From NCBI RefSeq assembly GCF_000472905.1, contig NZ_AXAR01000003.1, positions 187,305 through 251,304 of the forward strand: 64,000 nucleotides of DNA, given 5' to 3'. The DNA comes from Alicyclobacillus pomorum DSM 14955 (GTDB lineage Bacteria; Bacillota; Bacilli; Alicyclobacillales; Alicyclobacillaceae). Of the stretch, positions 27,972 to 36,557 are shown in pieces. The translations under genes and the position numbers were made by a program. The stretch's first letter is position 1, and every line of letters begins with the position of its first letter. The notes beneath the pieces were generated by a model. That model was given only the letters and a program-made list of their open reading frames with translations. It was not told the DNA's origin and did no database searches.

Positions 27972-28817
27972 ATGTCTCAACCGATTCGGGTACTGATTGC
28001 GAAAGCGGGGCTGGACGGTCACGACCGCGGAGCGCTGGTGATTGCGCAAGGCCTTCGCGACCAAGGAATGGAAGTCATCTATACGGGACTTCGCCAGACC
28101 CCAGAGCAAATCGTTACAACCGCCATTCAGGAAGATGTGGCATGCATCGGGTTGTCGAGCCTATCAGGGGCTCATCTGGAATTGTTTCCGGAGGTCATTC
28201 GCTTGCTCAAGGAGCAGCAGGCGGACGATATTCTGGTGATTGGTGGCGGCGTCATCCCGGAATCGGACGTTGCGATTCTGGAGGCCGAGGGCGTTGCCAA
28301 GGTATTTACGCCGGGGACTACGATTGAGGAAGTTGCGGAATTTATCCGGGCCAACGTCCATTTGCGTGCGTTGGACGAGTCTGCACTGGCGGCTTCTCCG
28401 GCACGTACGATTGACCACGTCGGAGTCGCTGTCAAGAGCATCGCTGAAGTTCTTCCATTCTACACGCGACAGCTGGGGCTTTCCGTGACACACGAGGAAG
28501 TGGTGGCAGACCAAGGCGTCCGGGTGGTGTTTGTATCTGCGGCCAACGCAAATATCGAACTCCTGGAACCGGTGGATGAAACGGGGACAATGGCGAAATT
28601 CATCGCAAAGCACGGACCCGGCGTCCACCATGTGGCGTATGCTGTGGACGACATCCACCAAGCGATTGCACAAGCGAAGGCAGCTGGCATGCGCGTGCTC
28701 GATGAGTCGCCGAGGCGTGGCGCGCACGGCAAGTGGGTGGCGTTTTTGCATCCAAAAGACACGTTCGGCGTACTCACGGAATTCTGTCAACAGCCACAGG
28801 CAGGTGACCGGGAATGA
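27972..28817 (+). CDS. B12-binding mutase subunit fused to methylmalonyl-CoA epimerase
   Basis: Two enzymes in one 281-residue chain. Residues 1-135 are the cobalamin-binding small subunit of the mutase: DGHDRG supplies the lower-ligand histidine, followed by LSSLSG and GGGVIPE, ending FTPGTTIEEVAEFI. Residues about 145-275 are a vicinal-oxygen-chelate epimerase: IDHVGVAVKS, GPGVHHVAYAVDDI and FLHPKDTFGVLTE contain the metal ligands. The product would bind B12 for the preceding mutase and interconvert (R)- and (S)-methylmalonyl-CoA. ATG at 27972 has GGGGAGG upstream; the stop overlaps the carboxyltransferase start (ATGA). Confidence 0.92.
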   Translation: MSQPIRVLIAKAGLDGHDRGALVIAQGLRDQGMEVIYTGLRQTPEQIVTTAIQEDVACIGLSSLSGAHLELFPEVIRLLKEQQADDILVIGGGVIPESDVAILEAEGVAKVFTPGTTIEEVAEFIRANVHLRALDESALAASPARTIDHVGVAVKSIAEVLPFYTRQLGLSVTHEEVVADQGVRVVFVSAANANIELLEPVDETGTMAKFIAKHGPGVHHVAYAVDDIHQAIAQAKAAGMRVLDESPRRGAHGKWVAFLHPKDTFGVLTEFCQQPQAGDRE

Positions 28818-30358
28818 TGGAAGAGAAAATCTATGAACTCCAAGATCGGCGCAGGAAGGTGGAGCTTGGAGGCGGAGATAAGCGGATTCTCCAACAGCAC
28901 GAAAAAGGCAAGTTGACGGCGCGGGAACGAATCGACTTGCTGTTGGACAGCGGTACGTTCCGGGAAATCAATCCGTTTGCCGCAACCCGATCTCAGTACT
29001 TGGGGATGGATAGCGTCGATGCTCCGGGCGAGGGCGTCGTCACAGGATATGGCAAGATTGACGGCCGCACAGTCTACGTGTTTGCCCAGGACTTTACGGT
29101 GTTTGGGGGCGCGTTGGGTGAAGTGCACGCGCAGAAGATTGCCAGGATTATGGATCTGGCCGCCAAAAACGGCGCGCCCATCATTGGTCTCAATGACTCA
29201 GGCGGGGCCCGCATCCAAGAGGGTGTCGTTTCACTGGACGGGTACGGCCACATTTTCTACCGTAACTCCATCTATTCAGGCGTGATTCCGCAGATCTCGG
29301 TCATCATGGGCCCATGTGCGGGTGGAGCGGTCTACTCACCGGCCATCACGGATTTCATCTTCATGGTGGAAGGCACCAGCCAGATGTTTATTACGGGGCC
29401 GAAGGTGATTGAAACGGTGACCGGTGAGAAAATCACCAGCGAAAACCTTGGTGGGGCGCGCGTTCAGGAAGGCGTCAGCGGCGTGGCACACTTTACGGCA
29501 AAGTCTGAAGAAGACGTGCTGCGAGACGTGCGCCGCCTGCTGAGCTTTTTGCCTTCCTCCTATACGGAGGAGGTGCCGCGAAAGGAAGGGGCGTACTCTT
29601 TCAAAGCGGATGACCAACTGCTGCAATTGGTTCCGGTGGACGGGACCAAAGTGTACGACGTGAAGGACGTGATTGCACGCCTCGTCGATGACGGAGACTT
29701 CATGGAGGTGCAGCCGTCGTTCGCTCGCAACGCCGTCGTTGGATTCGGGCGGATTGGTGGGTATACTGCGGGGTTTGTAGCCAACCAGCCCAAGTATTTG
29801 GCAGGTGGACTGGACATCAACTCATCGGATAAGATTGCCCGGTTCATTCGCTTCTGCGATTCTTTCAATATCCCGCTGATTACCCTCGAAGACGTGACGG
29901 GCTTTATTCCGGGCGTGAAACAGGAACATGGTGGCATCATTCGTCACGGCGCCAAGATCCTCTACGCCTACTCGGAAGCGACCGTTCCGAAGATTACAGT
30001 CATTCTTCGGAAAGCGTACGGCGGCGCGTACGTCGCGATGAACAGTAAGGCAATTGGAGCGGATCTGGTCTACGCGTGGCCAGCCTCGGAAATCGCTGTG
30101 ATGGGACCGGAAGGTGCGGCCAACATCATTTACGCGAAAGAAATTGCAAATAGCCCGGATCCTGCTGCCACCCGAGCGGCGAGGATAGAGGAGTACCGCA
30201 GTCAGTTCGCCAATCCGTACGTGGCAGCAGGCGCAGGGATGGTCGACGACGTGATTGATCCGCGGGAGACTCGGCAAAAGCTCTACGAGGCGCTGGAACT
30301 CCTTCGGCACAAGCACGAAGCGAGGCCAACGAAGAAGCACGGAAACATTCCTTTATAA
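28814..30358 (+). CDS. Acyl-CoA carboxylase carboxyltransferase subunit (propionyl-CoA type)
   Basis: A 514-residue carboxyltransferase of the PccB/MmdA family (B. subtilis YqjD relative). The N-terminal crotonase-like half has GLNDSGGARIQEG and MGPCAGGAVYSPA; the C-terminal half has DVTGFIPGVKQEHGGIIRHGAKILYA and RKAYGGAYVAMNSKA. Beside methylmalonyl-CoA mutase and epimerase it would form (S)-methylmalonyl-CoA from propionyl-CoA. The biotin carboxylase and biotin carrier subunits are not in the window, so they must come from elsewhere. Start ATG at 28814 or 28817. Confidence 0.92.
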   Translation: MMEEKIYELQDRRRKVELGGGDKRILQQHEKGKLTARERIDLLLDSGTFREINPFAATRSQYLGMDSVDAPGEGVVTGYGKIDGRTVYVFAQDFTVFGGALGEVHAQKIARIMDLAAKNGAPIIGLNDSGGARIQEGVVSLDGYGHIFYRNSIYSGVIPQISVIMGPCAGGAVYSPAITDFIFMVEGTSQMFITGPKVIETVTGEKITSENLGGARVQEGVSGVAHFTAKSEEDVLRDVRRLLSFLPSSYTEEVPRKEGAYSFKADDQLLQLVPVDGTKVYDVKDVIARLVDDGDFMEVQPSFARNAVVGFGRIGGYTAGFVANQPKYLAGGLDINSSDKIARFIRFCDSFNIPLITLEDVTGFIPGVKQEHGGIIRHGAKILYAYSEATVPKITVILRKAYGGAYVAMNSKAIGADLVYAWPASEIAVMGPEGAANIIYAKEIANSPDPAATRAARIEEYRSQFANPYVAAGAGMVDDVIDPRETRQKLYEALELLRHKHEARPTKKHGNIPL

Positions 30359-30457
30359 TTATAATCATCGTTTCGCCCCGGTGCCGTGGACAGGCAGTGC
30401 GTTCACAGCCAGGGGCCTTTCTTTCTCAGCCAGTCTGATGTATGGAAGGTGGACCAA

Positions 30458-31567
30458 ATGGATAGCGCGTATATTCGGAATTTGTTTTTGGAACTGGTGC
30501 AAATCGACAGCCATTCGCTGGAAGAAGCGTCTATGGCGAAACGGTGTGCGCAAGAGCTGGAAAGCTTGGGGTTCGAAGTCACGTTCGACGACGCGGGACA
30601 GGCGCTTGGAGGAAACACCGGCAATCTGATTGCCTATCTACCTGGCGACGAGACCAAGCAGACCGTGCTCTTAGCAGCCCACATGGACACAGTTCGGCCG
30701 GGTGTCGGGGTCAAGCCGCGCGTGGATGAGAATGGCGTGGTGTGGAGTGATGGCACCACAGTGCTTGGCGCGGACGACAAGGCTGGCGTGACCGCCATTT
30801 TGTCTGCCCTGCGGCATATTGTCCAAACCAACATGTCGCACGGACCCATACAAGTCGTCTTCACCATCGCCGAAGAGATGGGACTGCAAGGCGCAAAACA
30901 ACTCGACGCGAAGCGCTTGCGCGCGGATCTGGGATTGTCTCTTGACTCCGGCGGCCCCCTCGGCACGGTCGTCGTCGCCGGACCGACACAGGTGAAGTGG
31001 CAGGCTGTATTCAGAGGGCGGGCCGCGCATGCCGGTGTCTCCCCGGAACGGGGCATTAGCGCCATCAAAGTGGCCGCTCATGCCGTGTCGAACATGCCGC
31101 ACGGGCGCATCGACGCAGCGACGACCGTCAACATCGGCAGCTTTGTCGGGCAAGGGCCGACCAATGTGGTTCGAGACAAGGTGCAACTGGACGGAGAAGC
31201 GCGCAGTCTGAATCCACAGCGGTTGGACGAAGTCCTGCAGCAGATTGAAGAGGTGTTTCGCAAGACGGCAGCACAACATGGGGCAGAAGTTTCTTTCATG
31301 CACCAAAAAATGTACGACGGGTTCCGGTTTGACGAAGGAGACGATGTTCGCGCGAAGGCTGTAGCCGCGTTGGAAGCGGCAGGTTTTACGCCGAATCCGG
31401 TGGAGAGCGGCGGCGGTAGTGACGCCAACATTTACACCAGCAAAGGTGTGCCGACCATCAACATTGGCATTGGCTATGAAGACATTCATTCGACTTCAGA
31501 GCACATTGCATTGCAAGATATTGAAGGTGCGTCTCGCGTCATTGTAGAGTTCTGCGCGCGAGCGTAG
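30458..31567 (+). CDS. M20-family peptidase, PepT/YqjE-like
   Basis: A 369-residue zinc aminopeptidase-like protein. Metal ligands lie in LLAAHMDTV and GADDKAG, with the catalytic glutamate in TIAEEMG, and a lid domain contains GRAAHAGVSPERG. The final ligand is in IHSTSEHI. It matches B. subtilis YqjE, the tripeptidase T-like protein that follows yqjD there, as here. ATG at 30458 is used because GGAAGGTGG precedes it; the upstream in-frame extension lacks a site. Confidence 0.9.
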   Translation: MDSAYIRNLFLELVQIDSHSLEEASMAKRCAQELESLGFEVTFDDAGQALGGNTGNLIAYLPGDETKQTVLLAAHMDTVRPGVGVKPRVDENGVVWSDGTTVLGADDKAGVTAILSALRHIVQTNMSHGPIQVVFTIAEEMGLQGAKQLDAKRLRADLGLSLDSGGPLGTVVVAGPTQVKWQAVFRGRAAHAGVSPERGISAIKVAAHAVSNMPHGRIDAATTVNIGSFVGQGPTNVVRDKVQLDGEARSLNPQRLDEVLQQIEEVFRKTAAQHGAEVSFMHQKMYDGFRFDEGDDVRAKAVAALEAAGFTPNPVESGGGSDANIYTSKGVPTINIGIGYEDIHSTSEHIALQDIEGASRVIVEFCARA

Positions 31568-31640
31568 TGATATCTGATGTCGCGCCTTGACGTGTGATGG
31601 CAGGCATACTAGACGCCAGCAGTGAAAAGGAGGTCAAGTC

Positions 31641-32189
31641 ATGAGCGAAAAAGTCTTCGAGGAGCGCACAGTCGCCAGCGAGACGCTGTTTCAGGGGAAA
31701 ATCATTGATCTAGAGCGGTTGCGCGTCCAGCTTCCCGACGGTCGGGAGGCAACAAGAGAAGTCGTGCGTCATCCTGGGGCAGTGGCCGTCCTCGCGGAGC
31801 CGACGCCGGGTTCGGTTGTTCTCGTCAAACAATATCGCAAGGCCCTTGACGAAAGTCTCGTTGAAATCCCAGCGGGTAAGCTGGAACCGGGTGAGTCCCC
31901 GGAAGTTTGCGCTGTTCGCGAGTTGCGGGAGGAGACCGGACTCGCAGCGCGCTCCGTGAACTCTGTGTTTGACTTTTTCACCAGTCCTGGTTTCGCTGAT
32001 GAACGCATTTACCTGTACTACACCAACGATGTGGAACAGGAGGAGCAAGCCCTCGACGAGGACGAGTTTGTGGAAGTGACCAGCGCTACACGCGACGAAG
32101 TGACAGCCATGCTTCGGGATGGCTCCATTCGCGATGCAAAAACCCTGATTGCGCTCTTGTGGTGGATTCAGCAGAGCAACGGGCGATGA
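31641..32189 (+). CDS. nudF: ADP-ribose pyrophosphatase (Nudix hydrolase)
   Basis: A 182-residue Nudix enzyme with the box GKLEPGESPEVCAVRELREE followed by TGL, and the NudF-type features VVRHPGAVAVL, VKQYRKAL and SPGFADERIYLY. It hydrolyses ADP-ribose to AMP and ribose 5-phosphate. ATG at 31641 follows AAAGGAGG. The stop overlaps the following PHP-domain gene by 4 bases; the same pair (nudF-yqxK) occurs in B. subtilis. Confidence 0.93.
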   Translation: MSEKVFEERTVASETLFQGKIIDLERLRVQLPDGREATREVVRHPGAVAVLAEPTPGSVVLVKQYRKALDESLVEIPAGKLEPGESPEVCAVRELREETGLAARSVNSVFDFFTSPGFADERIYLYYTNDVEQEEQALDEDEFVEVTSATRDEVTAMLRDGSIRDAKTLIALLWWIQQSNGR

Positions 32190-33361
32190 AACCACTCTAC
32201 TGTGACTTCCATATTCACGTGGGCAGGTCGCTTGGACGTCCCGTGAAAATGGCGGCGGCTCCCGGAATGACGCTCGAGTCCGTGCTACACGCTGCGCGCT
32301 GCCAGAAGGGCTTGGACATCGTCACGGTGATTGACGCGGTGACTTCCAACGTGATGGTGGAACTGGAGGCTTTGGTTCAGCAGGGGAGACTGGTGCCCCT
32401 GGCGGGCGGAGGGCTGCAGTTTGAGAATGGACTCGTGGTTCTCCTAGGTGCGGAAATCGAAGTGGGTGGCCCGGACGGCGGCGCTGCCCACTTCGGGGCC
32501 TGGTTTGGCCACATGGATGCGGCCAAGGACTTCTTGCAGTGGCTTTCCACCGTACAGAAGAACACGGGCTTGTCGTCGCAGCGCGCTGCGACAGATGCAG
32601 TGACGTTACAAAATGAAGTCGCGTCGCGAGGCGGGATGTTTGTTGTGCACCACGCCTTCACTCCACACAAAGGCTTGTATGGAAACTGCGTTCGACGGCT
32701 AGCTGACATGGTTGACCCAGCACGAGTAGACGCGCTGGAGTTGGGGCTTTCTGCCGACACCGATATGGCTGATTGCCTCAGCGAGCTGCAGGACGTTACA
32801 TTTCTATCGAATTCTGACGCCCATTCCCTGCCGAAAATTGCCCGCGAGTACAACGTCTTACAACTGTCCACCAGCGGATTTGACGGTGTGCGCCACGCGT
32901 TTCATCGAGTCAATGGGTGCGCAGTCATCGCGAACTACGGGTTGCACACGGCGCTTGGAAAATACCATCGCACGTTTTGCTTAACATGTGAGCGCATCTG
33001 GGAGCGCGGCGCACAACAGTGCGTCTGTGGGAGCACGAAGCGCGTAATGGGGGTCTATGACCGTCTGTGTGAGATTCGGGACAGGGCAGTTCCTGTCCAC
33101 CCGGCCCATCGACCACCTTATATCCACCAGGTACCACTGGAGTTCATCCCGGGACTCGGGCCAAAGACCTACGCGCGGCTACTCACCGTGTTCGGCACCG
33201 AGATGGCGGTGTTGCATGAGGCGTCTTACGAGGATCTCGTAGACGTAGTTGGTGTAGAAGTAGCAAACAAGGTCGTCCAAGCTCGCTCAGGACAGGTCCA
33301 ATTCATTGAAGGTGGCGGCGGAAGATACGGGCGCGTACAATTTAACGGCGAGTTGTCCTAA
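32186..33361 (+). CDS. PHP-domain nuclease, endonuclease Q-like (YqxK family)
   Basis: A 391-residue protein with a PHP phosphoesterase domain (DFHIH at 7-11, FVVHHAFTPHKG, SNSDAHSLPK) followed by a zinc-ribbon (CLTCERIW at about 265, CVCG at about 278) and a helix-hairpin-helix-like segment (FIPGLGPKTYARLL, about 319). This order is that of EndoQ, which nicks DNA 5' of deaminated bases such as hypoxanthine and uracil in archaea and some Bacillus. ATG at 32186 overlaps the nudF stop (ATGA). Confidence 0.8.
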   Translation: MKPLYCDFHIHVGRSLGRPVKMAAAPGMTLESVLHAARCQKGLDIVTVIDAVTSNVMVELEALVQQGRLVPLAGGGLQFENGLVVLLGAEIEVGGPDGGAAHFGAWFGHMDAAKDFLQWLSTVQKNTGLSSQRAATDAVTLQNEVASRGGMFVVHHAFTPHKGLYGNCVRRLADMVDPARVDALELGLSADTDMADCLSELQDVTFLSNSDAHSLPKIAREYNVLQLSTSGFDGVRHAFHRVNGCAVIANYGLHTALGKYHRTFCLTCERIWERGAQQCVCGSTKRVMGVYDRLCEIRDRAVPVHPAHRPPYIHQVPLEFIPGLGPKTYARLLTVFGTEMAVLHEASYEDLVDVVGVEVANKVVQARSGQVQFIEGGGGRYGRVQFNGELS

Positions 33362-33456
33362 CCCAAACGCTAGATACATAGATATAAACCAGTCAGCGAT
33401 TTGCAATATAGCGACTGTATGTCATCCACGTGTATCACGTTTGGGGAGGGACCATC

Positions 33457-34113
33457 ATGCCTGTGGCGATACAGCGCATTCGGGAGTTTTCGCCTTCGAA
33501 CCTCTGGCAAAAGGTTCGCACGAGTGCTGAACCGCACCTGCACATCTGGATGTTCCTGTTCGCGGTGACCATCTGTGGCATTCTCTTCGGCAGTATTGTG
33601 GCCGGCCAACTCAATCGTGCAGATACGGCTGTGCTCGGACAAACGGTTCAACGACTACTGACAGCGGTGGCTGGTCATCAACTTGCACCCGCGTCTGATC
33701 TGTGGTGGCACCGAATGGTGGGCGATGTGCAACTGTTGGCTTTGATTTGGTTGTTCGGCGTGTCAGTCATCGGATTACCATTTGTCGTCATCGCCATCTT
33801 CTTGCGCGCGTTCAGCGTCGGATTCGCCGTAGGATTCACGGTGTTGCACTTTGGGTGGAAAGGATTTATCGTCGCTGCAGTGGCCATCTTTCTGCACCAG
33901 CTGTTGTCGTTGACTGCCATTCTCTGTGCCGGTGTCTTTGCTATTCGGTTCTCTGCAGGCATTCTGCGGCGGGTTTATCCGCTGCCTGCATTGAGTACAG
34001 CGTTTCTTAAGTACACCGCGTTGTTCGCCATCTGCGGCGTGGTTCTGATGGCTGGTGCCTTGTTACAGGCATACATCGCTCCGCCTCTCTTGCATGGCAC
34101 CTTAGCGGGGTAA
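33457..34113 (+). CDS. spoIIM: Stage II sporulation protein M
   Basis: Mother-cell membrane protein that works with SpoIID and SpoIIP in peptidoglycan remodelling during engulfment. The 218 residues contain five hydrophobic segments after a short cytosolic start, with the family segment RAFSVGFAVGFTVLHFGWKG. ATG at 33457 has GGGGAGGG 6 bases upstream. Its place after the yqxK-like gene and before yqzK and xerD is as in B. subtilis. Confidence 0.93.
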   Translation: MPVAIQRIREFSPSNLWQKVRTSAEPHLHIWMFLFAVTICGILFGSIVAGQLNRADTAVLGQTVQRLLTAVAGHQLAPASDLWWHRMVGDVQLLALIWLFGVSVIGLPFVVIAIFLRAFSVGFAVGFTVLHFGWKGFIVAAVAIFLHQLLSLTAILCAGVFAIRFSAGILRRVYPLPALSTAFLKYTALFAICGVVLMAGALLQAYIAPPLLHGTLAG

Positions 34114-34135
34114 AAGTGAGGAAGGAAGGGTGGGC

Positions 34136-34459
34136 GTGGCTAGAAAATTCACCGATGTGAACGAAGCGTTTGAGTGTATCCACTGCGGGGCGAGCGTTCG
34201 TCCGTCCGTGAGATCATGTCGGAATCACTGCCCAGAGTGTCTGCACTCTGTGCACCTGGACGTGTTTCCTGGAGACAGGGCAGCCGAATGTGGCGGGTTG
34301 ATGATTCCGGTTCGGGTGACATACAACTCCAGGAAAGGGTATCAAATTGTGCACAAGTGCGCCCAGTGCGGCCATGAGTCCAGAAATGTGGCTGCGCTGG
34401 AACACGAAGAACAGCCTGATTCACTGGAAGCCTTGCTGAAGCTGATGCAGAGAGGTTGA
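34136..34459 (+). CDS. RNHCP-domain zinc protein
   Basis: A 107-residue protein that matches the RNHCP family of unknown function: CIHCG near the start, the name-giving SCRNHCPECLHSVH, then DVFPGDRAAECGG and a second CAQCG knuckle. The cysteine pairs suggest zinc or nucleic-acid binding. GTG at 34136 is preferred because GGAAGGAAGGG lies 5 bases upstream; GTG at 34130 is an alternative. Inserted between spoIIM and the yqzK-like gene. Confidence 0.85.
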   Translation: MARKFTDVNEAFECIHCGASVRPSVRSCRNHCPECLHSVHLDVFPGDRAAECGGLMIPVRVTYNSRKGYQIVHKCAQCGHESRNVAALEHEEQPDSLEALLKLMQRG

Positions 34460-34473
34460 GAGGAGATGGGCTC

Positions 34474-34704
34474 GTGCGACAATGGTCGAGAGGGTTGCGA
34501 ATTGTCGCGACCGTCGTGGTCATCATCTGGGGGCTGCTTGTGTTGCAATCGGAGGTCGTGAACCGGGCGTTTTATAATCCATACAACACCCCCACACCAC
34601 CCTATGTGTCGGTGTTTACTCAGTTTCCCTCTTCCGCACATTGGTCGAAATGGGTGTGGGACATCGGACGCGACGTCGTTACTTTCATCCGGTTTCCGAA
34701 TTGA
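34474..34704 (+). CDS. YqzK-like membrane protein (DUF4227)
   Basis: A 76-residue protein with one N-terminal membrane segment (about 8-25) and an extracytoplasmic tail. B. subtilis yqzK occupies the same place between spoIIM and xerD, with fur in between, and encodes a protein of this size and topology; sequence identity cannot be measured here. GTG at 34474 follows GAGAGGAG by 9 bases. The fur gene found next to yqzK in B. subtilis is absent. Confidence 0.6.
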   Translation: MRQWSRGLRIVATVVVIIWGLLVLQSEVVNRAFYNPYNTPTPPYVSVFTQFPSSAHWSKWVWDIGRDVVTFIRFPN

Positions 34705-34777
34705 TGAACTGGCAGGACTTTCACAAGGCGCGTGGAATACAAGATAGGCATTGGAGACAAGCTAAGGGAGTCTGGTC

Positions 34778-35665
34778 ATGAACGAGTGGATTACGCGGTT
34801 TATCGATTATCTGGCTGTGGAACGCGGCTTGTCCATGAATACACTACAATCGTATCGACGAGACTTGTGCGCCTTCGCGGAGTACTTGAAGCGCACAGCC
34901 CAGCAGGATGTGATTCACGCAAAGCAGGCGCAGATTGTAGGGTATCTCGGCCATTTGAAAGCCTTAGGGCGCGCCAATACCACCGTATCCCGGAACCTTG
35001 CGAGTATCCGCTCGTTTTATCATTATCTGTTACGAGAAGAAGCGCTCTTTGTCGATCCGACAGTACACGTGGAGACACCCAAAGTGGAAAAACGCTTGCC
35101 CAAAGTGCTGACCATCGATGAAGTGGAGCGACTGTTGCGCGCACCGGATGCGTCGACGCCGGCCGGTGCACGGGATAAGGCGATGCTCGAGCTGTTGTAC
35201 GCAACAGGGATTCGGGTCAGCGAATTGGTGTCCCTCCAGGTTTCAGATGTCAATCTATCCGCAGGCTTCTTGAGGTGCATGGGAAAAGGGGCGAAGGAGC
35301 GGATCATCCCGGTGGGAGAGTACGCGCAGCAGACCTTGGCTCACTACCTGGAATTTGGCCGAAGCAAACTGCTCCGGGAACACGAGGTTCACGCGCTGTT
35401 TTTAAACCATCACGGAGGCCAGATGTCTCGTCAGGGCTTCTGGAAAATCCTAAAAAAATACGCCCTCGCTGCGTCGATACATAAGCATATTACCCCACAT
35501 ACGCTGCGTCACTCGTTTGCGACGCATTTATTGGAACGCGGCGCGGACCTACGCGCTGTCCAGGAAATGCTGGGCCACGCCGACATCTCGACGACTCAAA
35601 TTTATACCCACGTCACGCGTACTCGATTGAAAGAAGTGTACGCGACGGCGCATCCAAGGGCGTAG
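34778..35665 (+). CDS. xerD: Tyrosine recombinase XerD
   Basis: Site-specific recombinase that resolves chromosome dimers at dif. The 295-residue protein has the N-terminal core-binding domain ([21 protein letters not shown]) and the catalytic domain with arginine in [24 protein letters not shown] and Tyr276 in QIYTHV. ATG at 34778 follows AAGGGAG. In B. subtilis it is followed by drm (deoB), punA and dacF; here only a deoB relic remains. Confidence 0.94.
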   Translation: MNEWITRFIDYLAVERGLSMNTLQSYRRDLCAFAEYLKRTAQQDVIHAKQAQIVGYLGHLKALGRANTTVSRNLASIRSFYHYLLREEALFVDPTVHVETPKVEKRLPKVLTIDEVERLLRAPDASTPAGARDKAMLELLYATGIRVSELVSLQVSDVNLSAGFLRCMGKGAKERIIPVGEYAQQTLAHYLEFGRSKLLREHEVHALFLNHHGGQMSRQGFWKILKKYALAASIHKHITPHTLRHSFATHLLERGADLRAVQEMLGHADISTTQIYTHVTRTRLKEVYATAHPRA

Positions 35666-35699
35666 CGAATCCTGCGCACTTGGCTAGATCTACCTTGGC

Positions 35700-36136
35700 A
35701 AGAGGTTCAAGGGCGCACTTGGGCCATCTTTTTGTGTCCATCGCTATACACGCGGTGGGCCGTGTGATTGCGCGCCCATTTGAAGGACATCCAGGAGCCT
35801 ACAAACGGGCGCATCGGCGGAAGGATTTTTCACTGCAATTTGGCGAAACGGTGTTAAACCACGTCGCGGACGCTGGTTATCCCGTGTGCGACATCGGCAA
35901 GATCTATGACATCTACGGCGGATCACGGTTGCGACCCAACCACGCCAGGTACGGACCACACGCGCGAGTGGGTCCCCCTCCTGGTATGGCAGCGCAACAT
36001 GAAAGAGGCCATACCGCTTGGGGATCGCGAGACGTTTGCGGACCTTGGCGCGACTGTGGCGGCGTTTTTTGGCGTTGAAGGATCTGGCATCGGAAGGAGT
36101 TTCCTGACTGAGCTTGGTCCCATTGGCGGCGCCTGA
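35700..36136 (+). pseudogene. deoB: Degraded phosphopentomutase (deoB/drm) relic
   Basis: Pieces of phosphopentomutase lie in order but in different frames. A possible N-terminal scrap (GSRAHLGHL, cf. GSNTLGHI) lies at about 35705-35735. A middle piece, HAVGRVIARPFEG to [11 protein letters not shown], occupies about 35749-35925. The C-terminal piece, [19 protein letters not shown] to the stop at 36136, is in the next frame. An intact enzyme has about 390 residues, so large internal parts are lost and the frame shifts near 35920. The first two pieces share one frame. No functional product is expected. The site, directly after xerD, is where drm sits in B. subtilis. Confidence 0.88.
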
Positions 36137-36198
36137 TGGAATTGGGTACATAGCATCCTTCTCACAGTGGCCATCCTATACGCTGGGAGGGATGCGAC

Positions 36199-36393
36199 AT
36201 GCCAAAAGGCGTGAGGTGCGTGGTCGAAGAGTGTGTGTTCAACGAACGGCACGACTGTGTCGCCGACAACATCGAAGTCAGCTCGAATGGCAATGACATC
36301 GTAGGTACCTCCAAGGGCACCATGTGTGCCACTTTCCGTTATCGGGACTTCGATGACGGGTACACTCATTCGGAACATGGGGTTCATGCGTAA
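36199..36393 (+). CDS. DUF1540 small cysteine-rich protein
   Basis: A 64-residue protein with the DUF1540 pattern CVVEECVFNERHDCVADNIEV and a further CATF motif near the end; the four cysteines suggest metal binding. DUF1540 proteins are common in spore formers, function unknown. ATG at 36199 follows GGGAGGG by 6 bases. A strong terminator follows. Confidence 0.85.
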   Translation: MPKGVRCVVEECVFNERHDCVADNIEVSSNGNDIVGTSKGTMCATFRYRDFDDGYTHSEHGVHA

Positions 36394-36434
36394 CCCTGCC
36401 TCCGGGAGCGGCTTTCACAGAGAACACTCCATCG

Positions 36435-36470
36435 AAAGAGGAATGCTGCTGTTGTGCGCATTCCTCTTTT
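36435..36470 (+). terminator. Terminator after the DUF1540 gene
   Basis: AAAGAGGAATG (36435-36445) pairs perfectly with CATTCCTCTTT (36459-36469), followed by TT; an 11-bp stem with T-rich right arm. Confidence 0.8.
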
Positions 36471-36482
36471 GTCGTTTCTGGC

Positions 36483-36512
36483 TGATAGAAGTTGTGTAAC
36501 CTGCGCACACTA
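36483..36512 (+). promoter_or_regulatory. Possible forespore promoter of dacF
   Basis: TGATAG (36483-36488), 17 bases, CACACTA (36506-36512). The -10 differs from the sigmaG CATACTA by one base; the -35 is poorer. dacF is forespore-expressed in B. subtilis. Confidence 0.4.
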
Positions 36513-36557
36513 GCGCCGAGGACTTTATCTAGACAGAACGGAACGGAGGGAATTGGG

